Both the position numbers and the translations under genes were made by a program. This document shows, piece after piece, positions 44,720 through 51,745 of a stretch of DNA of 63,151 nt (positions within the stretch are counted from its first letter, which is position 1; each line of letters opens with the position of its first letter). The notes under the pieces are model-generated. The model was not told where the DNA came from. It searched no databases and worked only from the letters and a program-made list of their open reading frames with translations. Origin of the DNA: an uncultured Ruminococcus sp. (GTDB lineage Bacteria; Bacillota; Clostridia; Oscillospirales; Acutalibacteraceae); contig CACWTQ010000023.1 in the NCBI GenBank assembly GCA_902763835.1, positions 1 through 63,151 on the forward strand. Reading direction: 5' to 3'.

Positions 44720-45679
44720 TTACGCAAGCTGACCCAAAAGAGCAGCACCGATAACACCGGCATCGTTGCCCAGCTTTGCAACACAAACGTGAGTTTGCTT
44801 GTCGTTGTGCTTGGTGTAGCGTTCTTTCTCGACAATCTTCATAAGCGGAGTTATGAGATTGTCGCCCTCTTTGCTTATTCCGCCGCCAATACAAAGAACA
44901 TCAGGCTGAAAAATATTTATAACATTAACAATTCCTGTTGCGAGGTAGCCGATATATTCTTTAACGACAGCAGTGCCAACCTTATCACCTTCACGCATAG
45001 CGTTGAACGCAGTGATACCGTTAACCTTGCTGACATCGCCGTTTACAGATTTAAGCATAAATGACTGGAGCGGATTTTCTTTCTCGATAGCTTCTTTAGT
45101 GAGGTTAATAAGACCCGTAGCCGAAGCGTAAGCCTCCCAACAGCCGTTTCTGCCGCAATTGCAGTGTCTTCCGTTATGTACGATAACCATATGACCAAGC
45201 TCCGCACCTGCCTTATTTGAACCGCTGTAAATCTTGCCGTCGATAATGATTCCGCCGCCTACGCCTGTGCCGAGGGTAATAGCGACAGCATTTGTACTCC
45301 CCTTTGCAGCACCTGCGAGATATTCGCCGTAAGCCGCAGCGTTAGCGTCGTTTTCGATAAGAACCTTCTTGCTTAATCTTTCCTCCATCATCTTAACGAT
45401 TTTCCAGTTATGAAAACCAAAGTTAGCGGAGTACTCTATAATACCCGTGTCAGGGTCAACCGCACCGGGAACACCTATACCCACCCATTCAACATCTTCC
45501 AATGAAACCTCCGCTTTTGCAAGTGCCTGTAACGTAACGGAAGCCATAGAATCGCAAATTTCGCTCTCGGGTCTGGGAACGGCGGTTTTGCAGTCGGCTT
45601 TTGCAAGAATCTTGAAATTCTCATCAACGACACCGGCAACGATATTAGTACCGCCCAAATCTATTCCTACATAGTACAT
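44720..45679 (-). CDS. glcK: ROK family glucokinase
   Basis: Phosphorylates glucose to glucose-6-phosphate with ATP, the entry step for glucose released from maltodextrins. At 319 aa: ATP-binding GIDLGGTNIVAGVV at the N-terminus, catalytic Asp in LIENDANAAAYGEY (near residue 105), LGTGVGGGII, and the ROK zinc motif GHMVIVHNGRHCNCGRNGCW (H, C, C, C). ATG 45679 is chosen (GGAAAGAAG before it) instead of an in-frame TTG 9 nt upstream. A truncated MITE abuts the 3' end without changing the C-terminus. Confidence 0.93.
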   Translation of the reverse strand: MYYVGIDLGGTNIVAGVVDENFKILAKADCKTAVPRPESEICDSMASVTLQALAKAEVSLEDVEWVGIGVPGAVDPDTGIIEYSANFGFHNWKIVKMMEERLSKKVLIENDANAAAYGEYLAGAAKGSTNAVAITLGTGVGGGIIIDGKIYSGSNKAGAELGHMVIVHNGRHCNCGRNGCWEAYASATGLINLTKEAIEKENPLQSFMLKSVNGDVSKVNGITAFNAMREGDKVGTAVVKEYIGYLATGIVNVINIFQPDVLCIGGGISKEGDNLITPLMKIVEKERYTKHNDKQTHVCVAKLGNDAGVIGAALLGQLA

Positions 45680-45920
45680 TGTAATCAACTTCTTTCCGAA
45701 CTAAAATCTTAACTATATTATACCATATATCAATAAAAATTCCCATTGACCAAACGTAAAAATTATAAATTTTTTATTGTGCAATTTGAACAAGCAGTGG
45801 TAATTGTTTATTAATTTTTATTGCAAAATGTAACCGTTACGAAGATTTGGTTAATTTCGTGTAAAGTTTAAAAATTTTGTATTTTTGAGGTGAATTTCTC
45901 CGAAAAGCAAAAGTTTATTG

Positions 45921-45949
45921 TTGCCTTTTCATTGAAAATATGATACAAT
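45921..45949 (+). promoter_or_regulatory. Promoter of the split membrane gene
   Basis: TTGCCT at 45921 and TACAAT at 45944, spacer 17 bp. The rest of 45680-46012 is AT-rich with a TATAAT near 45719 (minus strand) that may serve glcK. Confidence 0.5.
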
Positions 45950-46012
45950 AACTTCAATTAATAAAACAACCCCCAAAAACGCATTATTAAGCAGAAAGAA
46001 AGGTGAGCAAGG

Positions 46013-46711
46013 TTGAAAATTGACAAAAAATTAAAAACATATTCGTTAATTGCAGGTGTGAGTTTTCTGCTGACTGCCGCTGTGGAATTTATACCCACTC
46101 TAAAATTTCCATTTATATGGATTGTATTGACTCTGCCTTTTGCGGTATTCTTAGTTGCTCTGGGAATAATGCTTTCAATTGGAAAATCGGATAAGCTTAA
46201 TCTTAGGAACTGTCAGAAAATAACTTGAACATTTATACTTGTCTAATTTGCCCTGTGTGTCGTTACAACACCTTGAAATACGTCAGTATTCCTGCGCAAA
46301 TTATCCTGCGTCTAAATTGTTCAACTTATTTCCCAACAGTTCCTTAGAATTTTATCCATGGCAAGTTTCCTTTCAGGGTTAAGTTTTGCAGTAAGAACAG
46401 CTATTGAATATTTTACTTCATCTCCTCCGATTATAGGAAGTTTATTTGATGTAATGCGTGTCGAGATTATTTATACGGCTGCATATTTTGTGCTGCTTGA
46501 ATATTTTGGTGTACTGTTTATATATGCTTCACATTCGCACAAAAAGTTTAACAAGAAAATATTTTTGGTATTATGTATACTGCCGGCAATAGTAAGCTTT
46601 ATTGTTTTAGTATCTGTTCCGTATATTGAATATATGATGCTGACATTGATTCCGTCATTCCTGTTTATTGGTCTGTGGCTGCAACATCAATGCGTAATTC
46701 GTAATGCGTAA
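46013..46711 (+). pseudogene. Small membrane protein gene split by a MITE
   Basis: The N-terminal part (46013, TTG start with GAAAGGTGA upstream; two helices, LIAGVSFLLTAAVEFI and WIVLTLPFAVFLVALGIML) runs into the MITE at 46206, which adds RNCQKIT-stop. The rest (from about 46347 to 46711; four helices) continues after the MITE. Deleting the 138-bp element plus one TTA (141 bp, 47 codons) gives one continuous frame, ...KSDKLNLRILSMASFLSG..., of about 185 aa. The intact protein would be a six-helix membrane protein of unknown function. Its final residues (CVIRNA) are encoded by the AATGCGTAATT repeat. Confidence 0.88.
46206..46343 (-). repeat. MITE family A, copy 8 (138 bp), inserted in a gene
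   Basis: Complete, in reverse orientation, flanked by TTA on both sides (46203-46205 and 46344-46346). It has the long internal part with ACGTCAGTATTCCTGC and TTATCCTGCGTCTAAATTG. Confidence 0.95.
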
Positions 46712-46735
46712 TTATTTGGTTCTCAATGGTAGAAA
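46688..46735 (+). repeat. AATGCGTAATT dispersed repeat
   Basis: AATGCGTAATTCGTAATGCG followed by TAATTATTTGG and ...AAAATAGGTTTT; three tandem GTAATT units. It encodes the last residues and stop of the split membrane gene. Confidence 0.6.
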
Positions 46736-46806
46736 ATAGGTTTTACTATTAAAAATATGGTTCAGATGAACTATTTATAATACAGTGATAATGTAATGAA
46801 ATATAT

Positions 46807-46843
46807 AAACCGCAAATTGTATTTAATGTACAATTTGCGGTTT
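46807..46843. terminator. Bidirectional terminator after coaBC
   Basis: Perfect 15-bp stem AAACCGCAAATTGTA / TACAATTTGCGGTTT, 13 bp beyond the coaBC stop. Confidence 0.9.
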
Positions 46844-46855
46844 ATTTGTTAATAA

Positions 46856-48052
46856 TTAAGAATTGTTTTTAATTATCAGAATTTCGTCAAAAATAACCTT
46901 GGCAACCTCTTGCTTACTCATAATCTCAAGTTCTTTTACATCATTTGCAGTAATCAATGTGACAACGTTTGTATCCGTGCCGAATCCCGCACCCTCGGTT
47001 TTCAGATTATTCGCAACAATCATATCAAGATTTTTACGGATAAGCTTGCCTCTTGAATTTTCCACAAGATTTTCTGTTTCCATAGAAAAACCGCAGATGA
47101 ACTGTTTCGTTTTCCGACTGCCCAGCTCGGCTATAATGTCGAGAGTTCTCACAAGCTCGATAACAGCTTCGCCGTCCGACTTCTTTATCTTGTTATCGGA
47201 AATAATTTTCGGTCGGTAATCGGCAACCGCCGCCGCCTTGATAACAATAGTGCTTTCCTCAAATCTCGCCGTAACTTCATCATACATTTCCGAAGCCGTT
47301 GTCACTTTGACAACATTCACAAACATCGGTGGTTCAATATCTGCATGAGCTGTAACAAGCGTAACCTCCGCACCACGTCTGACCGCATTTTCCGCAATCG
47401 CATAACCCATTTTTCCGGTGGAATGATTTGTTATGAAACGTACCGGGTCGATAGGTTCTCGTGTAGCACCTGCCGTCACTAAGACTTTTTCGCCCATCAA
47501 ATCCTTTTCAAAAGCACATTCTTTTAAAATATATTGCAGGAGAACATTTTCATCGGGCATTCTGCCGTCACCGATATCTCCGTTGGCAAGCATACCGTTA
47601 TCAGGAGTAACTATCTCATACCCGAAATAAGCAAGCTTGCGGATATTATCCTGTACAATCGGATTATGGTACATATTATGGTTCATAGCCGGAGAGATGA
47701 TTTTTTTGCAGGGGCAAGCCATAATAGTTGTTGTCAGCATATCGTCCGCAATACCGTTTGCGATTTTACCGATAACGTTTGCACTTGCAGGGGCAAGCAT
47801 AACAACATCGGCTTTCTTTGCAAGGGCAACGTGTTCAACGCTGTATTGGAAATTTCTGTCGAAAGTGTCCACAAGACATTTGTTTCCCGTAAGACTTTCA
47901 AAGGTAATGGGATTTATAAAGTTCGTGGCATTTTCCGTCATAAGCACTTGAACGTCCGCCCCGAGTTTTTTACACATTCTCGCAAGGTTTGCGATTTTGT
48001 AAGCGGCAATGCTTCCGCTGACCGCAAGAACGATTGTTTTATTTTTAAGCAT
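46856..48052 (-). CDS. coaBC: Bifunctional phosphopantothenoylcysteine decarboxylase / phosphopantothenate-cysteine ligase
   Basis: Two successive steps of coenzyme A synthesis. At 398 aa; start ATG 48052 chosen because AAAAGGAG lies before it. The N-terminal CoaC flavoprotein domain has VLAVSGSIAAYK, LAPASANVIGKIANGIADD and PAMNHNMY (catalytic Asn). The C-terminal CoaB domain has VLVTAGATREPIDPVRF, NHSTGKMGYA and AAAVADYRP. Oddly, the loop that carries the active-site Cys in E. coli (ACGDxGxGRM) reads LANGDIGDGRM here, with Asn for Cys. Divergent from panT-coaX, which act earlier in the pathway. Confidence 0.95.
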   Translation of the reverse strand: MLKNKTIVLAVSGSIAAYKIANLARMCKKLGADVQVLMTENATNFINPITFESLTGNKCLVDTFDRNFQYSVEHVALAKKADVVMLAPASANVIGKIANGIADDMLTTTIMACPCKKIISPAMNHNMYHNPIVQDNIRKLAYFGYEIVTPDNGMLANGDIGDGRMPDENVLLQYILKECAFEKDLMGEKVLVTAGATREPIDPVRFITNHSTGKMGYAIAENAVRRGAEVTLVTAHADIEPPMFVNVVKVTTASEMYDEVTARFEESTIVIKAAAVADYRPKIISDNKIKKSDGEAVIELVRTLDIIAELGSRKTKQFICGFSMETENLVENSRGKLIRKNLDMIVANNLKTEGAGFGTDTNVVTLITANDVKELEIMSKQEVAKVIFDEILIIKNNS

Positions 48053-48209
48053 ATTTCTATTACTCCTTTTCAAGTATAACTGACTTCACATATTAAAATT
48101 ATATCAGAAAATTTTAAATAAAGCTATACATTTCCAAAATTTTATGATATAATATCAAGGTACTGTATTGTATCCGATTTAGTATCGGAATGATAACTAG
48201 GAGGAAAAT

Positions 48210-48875
48210 ATGTATAGTAAACAAAAAGACATTCGTTGGATGGTAAGTGTTGCACTTATGGTGGCTGTGGTCGTTCTTTTGGCGAATACTCCGCTCGGTA
48301 TGATTCAACTTCCGATTATTAAGGCGACAACGGTTCATATCCCGGTCATTATCGGAGCTATTGTTTTAGGTCCGCTTGCAGGCGGTATTCTGGGTGCGGC
48401 TTTCGGAATTTGTTCCGTGATAAGCAACACCATGACACCCTCGCTTCTCTCGTTCGCTTTTTCGCCGTTCCTAAGTACTACGGGTATTGTTGGCGGAATT
48501 AAGGCTCTCTGGGTCGCTGTGGGCTGCCGTATATTAATAGGTGTTGCCGCAGGCTGGCTCTGGATTTTGTTTAAAAAGGTGAAAGTTCCCTCGCCTGCGG
48601 CTCTCGCTCTGACAGGCTTTCTGGGTTCTATGGTCAATACTGTTACGGTTATGGGAAGTATTTATCTTTTATTTGCACAGCAGTATGCAGAGGCTAAAGA
48701 GGTCGCACTGAATGCTGTGTTTAGTTTGGTTATGGCAACCGTTACCGCATCGGGTATTCCCGAAGCTATTGCGGCAGCTGTTCTTGTTACAGGTATCGGT
48801 GCAGCTTTGCTTAAGGCTATGCCGAGAATTATGCTTGAGAAGAAACACAGAACTTTGGCTGAAAATGCGGTCTGA
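48210..48875 (+). CDS. panT: ECF transporter S component, pantothenate (PanT-like)
   Basis: A 221-aa membrane protein with about six helices, the substrate-specific part of an energy-coupling-factor vitamin importer. Features: LPIIKATTVHIPVIIGAIVL near residue 33 and repeated Gly/Ala-rich helices. Pantothenate is inferred from the gene directly after it (coaX, 12 bp away) and from coaBC divergent on the other side. The shared EcfA/A'/T module is not here. AGGAGG precedes the ATG, and a small hairpin (TCCGAT-ttagt-ATCGGA) lies just upstream. Confidence 0.85.
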   Translation: MYSKQKDIRWMVSVALMVAVVVLLANTPLGMIQLPIIKATTVHIPVIIGAIVLGPLAGGILGAAFGICSVISNTMTPSLLSFAFSPFLSTTGIVGGIKALWVAVGCRILIGVAAGWLWILFKKVKVPSPAALALTGFLGSMVNTVTVMGSIYLLFAQQYAEAKEVALNAVFSLVMATVTASGIPEAIAAAVLVTGIGAALLKAMPRIMLEKKHRTLAENAV

Positions 48876-48887
48876 TTTTATATAGAA

Positions 48888-49667
48888 ATGAGTAGGAATA
48901 TGATTTTAGCAGTTGACATAGGCAATTCCAATATTGTGATAGGCTGTTTTGACGGTGAGAAAGTGCTTTTCATTGAAAGGCTTTCAACCAATTTGCAGTA
49001 TACCGCCTTGGAATATGTAATATCCATTAAAAATATTTTGGAAATAAATAATACTGCGGTAAACGGAATTGAGGGCTGTATAATATCCTCTGTTGTTCCC
49101 AGTGTGACGCAAACCGTCAAAGCGGCTTTGGAACGTCTGACCAACACAGAGGTTATGACAGTAGGACCGGGAATAAAAACAGGCTTGAAGATTATGCTTG
49201 ATAACCCGGCACAGCTCGGCAGTGACAGAGTTGCGGACGCAGTTGCGGGAATTAATCTCTATCCCGTGCCGCTCATCATAATAGATATGGGTACAGCGAC
49301 TACAGTTTCGGTTATCGACGGAAATAAAAATTATCTCGGAGGTATGATTATTCCGGGACTTAGAGTATCTCTCGATTCGCTCACAAAGAGAACCTCACAG
49401 CTTCCAAAAATCGGTCTTGAACCGCCTAAAAAGGTGATAGGTGCAAACACGGTTGAGTGTATGAAGAGCGGTATTATTTATTACTCGGCTGCCGGCATAG
49501 ACGGTGTGACAGAAAGAATAGAAGAAACTCTCGGCGAGAAATGCACGATTGTTTCCACAGGCGGACTTGCTACTAAGATTATTCCGCATTGTAAAAGAGA
49601 TATAATCATTGACGAACAGCTTTTACTGAAAGGCTTGATGATTATTTATAAAAAGAATAAAAAGTAA
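48888..49667 (+). CDS. coaX: Type III pantothenate kinase
   Basis: Phosphorylates pantothenate, the first committed step to coenzyme A. At 259 aa: phosphate motif 1 AVDIGNSNIVIGCFDG at the N-terminus, GSDRVADAVAGINLYP (near residue 108), catalytic Asp and second phosphate loop in IIDMGTATTVSVID, and GGMIIPGL. Type III kinases are not feedback-inhibited by CoA and have weak ATP affinity. An internal ATG at 48900 is an alternative start. A terminator follows. Confidence 0.95.
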   Translation: MSRNMILAVDIGNSNIVIGCFDGEKVLFIERLSTNLQYTALEYVISIKNILEINNTAVNGIEGCIISSVVPSVTQTVKAALERLTNTEVMTVGPGIKTGLKIMLDNPAQLGSDRVADAVAGINLYPVPLIIIDMGTATTVSVIDGNKNYLGGMIIPGLRVSLDSLTKRTSQLPKIGLEPPKKVIGANTVECMKSGIIYYSAAGIDGVTERIEETLGEKCTIVSTGGLATKIIPHCKRDIIIDEQLLLKGLMIIYKKNKK

Positions 49668-49698
49668 TTAAATGTTAATATATTATACAGTACAAATT

Positions 49699-49740
49699 AA
49701 GTCGGGCAGTTCATTTTGAATGCCTGACTTGTGATTTTTA
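49699..49740 (+). terminator. Terminator after coaX
   Basis: AAGTCGGGCA ... TGCCTGACTT stem then GTGATTTTTA. Confidence 0.8.
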
Positions 49741-49745
49741 TCCTA

Positions 49746-49814
49746 GGAACTGTTGAGAAATAAGTTGAACAATTTAGACAAGTATAAATGTTCAAGTTAT
49801 TTTCTGACAGTTCC
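49746..49814 (+). repeat. MITE family A, copy 9 (short form)
   Basis: 69 bp; CTA before, TTA after (49815-49817). It carries the GTTGAG variant and lies 33 bp before guide-RNA copy 2, as copy 2 of the MITE precedes guide-RNA copy 1. Confidence 0.88.
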
Positions 49815-49847
49815 TTAGCCTAAAAGGCTAATAAAAACAAAACCGTG

Positions 49848-50079
49848 GGACACACGGGGTTAGCTCGCTGATACTGTACAGGTTGCTGTACTTGAACGAG
49901 AAGCCCCCACCTCTAAGCCAATGTCATCAACTTAAGAAAAAACGGATTAAGCATAATATTGTCTTTGATACTTTTTATCTGCTAAAATTCAGTCATTTAG
50001 AAAAATGATATTAGTGTATATTACGCTAAGTTGATGACATTGACCTCTAAGCGGAGCGTAGGTGGTGGGAGTATGTCAC
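49848..50079 (+). ncRNA. TnpB-type guide RNA relic, copy 2, interrupted
   Basis: Without the 134-bp insertion it is 98 nt and matches 2846-2943 with two substitutions: C to T in the loop of the GTACAG/CTGTAC hairpin, and A to G in the loop of the CCACCT/AGGTGG hairpin. The 5' part of copy 1 and its promoter are missing. It ends at GTATGTCAC, which also supplies the stop codon of the minus-strand gene at 50076. It is probably dead: truncated and split. Confidence 0.6.
49919..50042 (+). mobile_element. 124-bp miniature IS231/IS4-like element
   Basis: Inverted ends CAATGTCATCAACTTA (left) and TAAGTTGATGACATTG (right), 16 bp perfect, flanked by a 10-bp direct duplication ACCTCTAAGC (49909-49918 and 50043-50052). 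It carries no reading frame. The ends resemble those I know for IS231 (...CCATCAACTTAAG), and a 10-12 bp duplication also fits the IS4/IS231 group. It is inserted in the loop of the guide-RNA hairpin. Confidence 0.88.
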
Positions 50080-50249
50080 TCTGATATTGTATAAGCGAAA
50101 TTCTCCCATTTGAGTTTAGTGCCGATGTCAATGTCGTAGGGGAGAAGAGCAAGGGCAACCATAACTTCATCGGTGTTGTCAATATCTGTGCGGACTAAGA
50201 AAGCATAGTCGCCGTTGATATTTGTTATTTTATAGTATTGAGTTTCCAT
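50076..50249 (-). CDS. Small DUF3006-like protein
   Basis: A 57-aa protein, METQYYKITNINGDYAFLVR at the start and LALLPYDIDIGTKLKWENF later. It has the (I/R)-x-G-D-Y-A-x-L and LP-x-x-(I/K)-x-G pattern of DUF3006, small beta proteins of unknown role. ATG 50249 is chosen (AAAGGAG 8 nt upstream). Its stop codon lies in the terminus of guide-RNA copy 2, so the C-terminus may have been shortened or replaced by that insertion. Confidence 0.65.
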   Translation of the reverse strand: METQYYKITNINGDYAFLVRTDIDNTDEVMVALALLPYDIDIGTKLKWENFAYTISE

Positions 50250-50285
50250 TATTATTTCTCCTTTCAAAAATATTTTCGTATACCA

Positions 50286-50314
50286 AAAAAGACTTGTTAA
50301 AAACAAGTCTTTTT
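50286..50314. terminator. Terminator of first tRNA-Leu
   Basis: AAAAAGACTTGTT / AACAAGTCTTTTT stem between the tRNA 3' end and the small gene at 50249. Confidence 0.85.
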
Positions 50315-50320
50315 CATCAG

Positions 50321-50402
50321 TGCGAGTGACGGGACTTGAACCCGTACGTCATACAACACACGCCCCTCAAACGTGCCTGTCTGCCAGTTCCAGCACACTC
50401 GC
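50321..50402 (-). tRNA. tRNA-Leu (GAG), copy A
   Basis: Minus strand GCGAGTGTGCTGGAACTGGC at the 5' end; anticodon arm CACGT-TTGAGGG-GCGTG with anticodon GAG; long class II variable arm; T arm GGGTTCAAGTCCC; acceptor end CACTCGC plus discriminator A. 82 nt, CCA not encoded. It reads CUC/CUU leucine codons. Confidence 0.96.
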
Positions 50403-50434
50403 ATATCTATTAAGTTTTTAACTCAACGATAAGT

Positions 50435-50463
50435 ATTATATCATACATTATTCGTATTGTCAA
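50435..50463 (-). promoter_or_regulatory. Promoter of tRNA-Leu copy A
   Basis: Minus strand TTGACA (50463-50458), 17-bp spacer, TATAAT (50440-50435): full consensus. Confidence 0.85.
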
Positions 50464-50520
50464 CAGTTTTTTAAAATTTCTCAAAAAACTTTTTCGGGGA
50501 AACATAAAAAAATCGGAAAG

Positions 50521-50556
50521 TTGAAAATCCGCTTACTATAGCAAACGGATTTTCAA
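50521..50556 (-). terminator. Terminator of second tRNA-Leu
   Basis: TTGAAAATCCG / CGGATTTTCAA stem directly after the tRNA; a T-run follows 10 bp later on the minus strand. Confidence 0.7.
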
Positions 50557-50558
50557 AG

Positions 50559-50640
50559 TGCGAGTGACGGGACTTGAACCCGTACGTCATACAACACACG
50601 CCCCTCAAACGTGCCTGTCTGCCAGTTCCAGCACACTCGC
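50559..50640 (-). tRNA. tRNA-Leu (GAG), copy B
   Basis: Identical over all 82 nt to copy A. The flanks differ, so it is a gene duplication with separate promoter and terminator, not a processed tandem transcript. Confidence 0.96.
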
Positions 50641-50682
50641 ATAATCTGTTGAACTTTTAATGTCGCTCACTCAACAATAAAT

Positions 50683-50711
50683 ATGATAACACATATTAAC
50701 TTGTTTGTCAA
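50683..50711 (-). promoter_or_regulatory. Promoter of tRNA-Leu copy B
   Basis: Minus strand TTGACA (50711-50706), 17-bp spacer, TATCAT (50688-50683). Confidence 0.75.
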
Positions 50712-50846
50712 TAGTTTTTTAAAAAAATTTTTCAAAATTTTTCTATCCGTGCTGTAAAACAAAGTCTGCGTTGACGACAATGAAAAAACTATTCAAATTG
50801 CCTATTAAATTGACCGTAAGTTTGTATATAAATTTTTATAAATCCT

Positions 50847-50875
50847 TTGACGTATTGCTGAAAATATGTTAAAAT
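50847..50875 (+). promoter_or_regulatory. Promoter of minD-like gene
   Basis: TTGACG at 50847 and TAAAAT at 50870, spacer 17 bp, about 70 bp before the start. Confidence 0.65.
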
Positions 50876-50946
50876 AGAATATGGGAATTTAGCTAGTTTT
50901 ATATTTTAAAGCTATCTGTTTTCGTACAGTGAAAAGAAGGGTTGCA

Positions 50947-51684
50947 ATGAAAGATATAATCGTTATTGCCTCGGGTAAAGGAGGTACGGGAAAATCCACC
51001 GTTACAGTTGGCTTGGGAACTGTCCTTGCCAATGAGGGCTATAAGGTCTTGCTTATAGACTGCGACAGCGGTATGCGTGGGCTTGATATTATGCTCGGTA
51101 TTACACAGAATCTTGTGTTTGATATCGCCGATGCCGTCAGCGGAAGCTGTACCGTTGAGAATACGGTATACCCCTGCCCGAATAAAAAAGGTCTTTTTCT
51201 TATGCCTGCTCCTCTTAACGCTTATGATGAGATTGCCCCTCAGGTTTTGGGTCAGCTTGTTGAGGGTGTTGCCGATATCTTCGACTATGTTATTATCGAT
51301 TCTCCGGCAGGTGTAGGAAGCGGCTTTGAGGCTGCGGCTTTCCCTGCGTACCGTGCATTGGTGGTTGTCAATACCGAACCTACGAGCATTCGTGGAGGTC
51401 AGTATGTTGCGAATAAGCTCCGTGCCTGTGGTCTGGAGGATATCCGACTTGTTATCAATAGGTTTAATAAGAACACGTTTTGGAAAATGGGATTGTACAA
51501 GGATCTGGACGAAATTATCGATATCACGGCATTACAGCTTATCGGTATTATTCCGGAGGACTATCAGCTGGCTGCCGCAATTCAATCGGGTAAAAGCGGA
51601 GATATTTCCTGTCCGGCTATGAAAACCTTAACAAGAATATCGGCAAGGCTGCAAGGGAAAATGGAACCTCTTCTAATAAGGTAA
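50947..51684 (+). CDS. minD: MinD-like P-loop ATPase
   Basis: A 245-aa ParA/MinD ATPase. Deviant Walker A GKGGTGKSTVTVGLG (near residue 9), Walker A' DCDSGMRGLDIMLG, and Walker B IIDSPAGVGSGF. The closest pattern is MinD (RGLDIMLG), which places the septum via MinC. Two things are unusual: no minC or minE is adjacent, and the C-terminus (SARLQGKMEPLLIR) is not a clear amphipathic membrane-targeting helix. ATG 50947 is chosen with AAGAAGGG before it. mgsA follows 61 bp later, an order I know from clostridial min loci. Confidence 0.85.
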   Translation: MKDIIVIASGKGGTGKSTVTVGLGTVLANEGYKVLLIDCDSGMRGLDIMLGITQNLVFDIADAVSGSCTVENTVYPCPNKKGLFLMPAPLNAYDEIAPQVLGQLVEGVADIFDYVIIDSPAGVGSGFEAAAFPAYRALVVVNTEPTSIRGGQYVANKLRACGLEDIRLVINRFNKNTFWKMGLYKDLDEIIDITALQLIGIIPEDYQLAAAIQSGKSGDISCPAMKTLTRISARLQGKMEPLLIR

Positions 51685-51745
51685 GCATATTAAATTCAGA
51701 AAATCTCTAACATCAAAATTACTATACATCGGGAGGAATTAAATT

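Noticed and set aside
49395..49589. 64-aa minus-strand ORF inside coaX
   Set aside because: Shadow of the clearly identified coaX frame.
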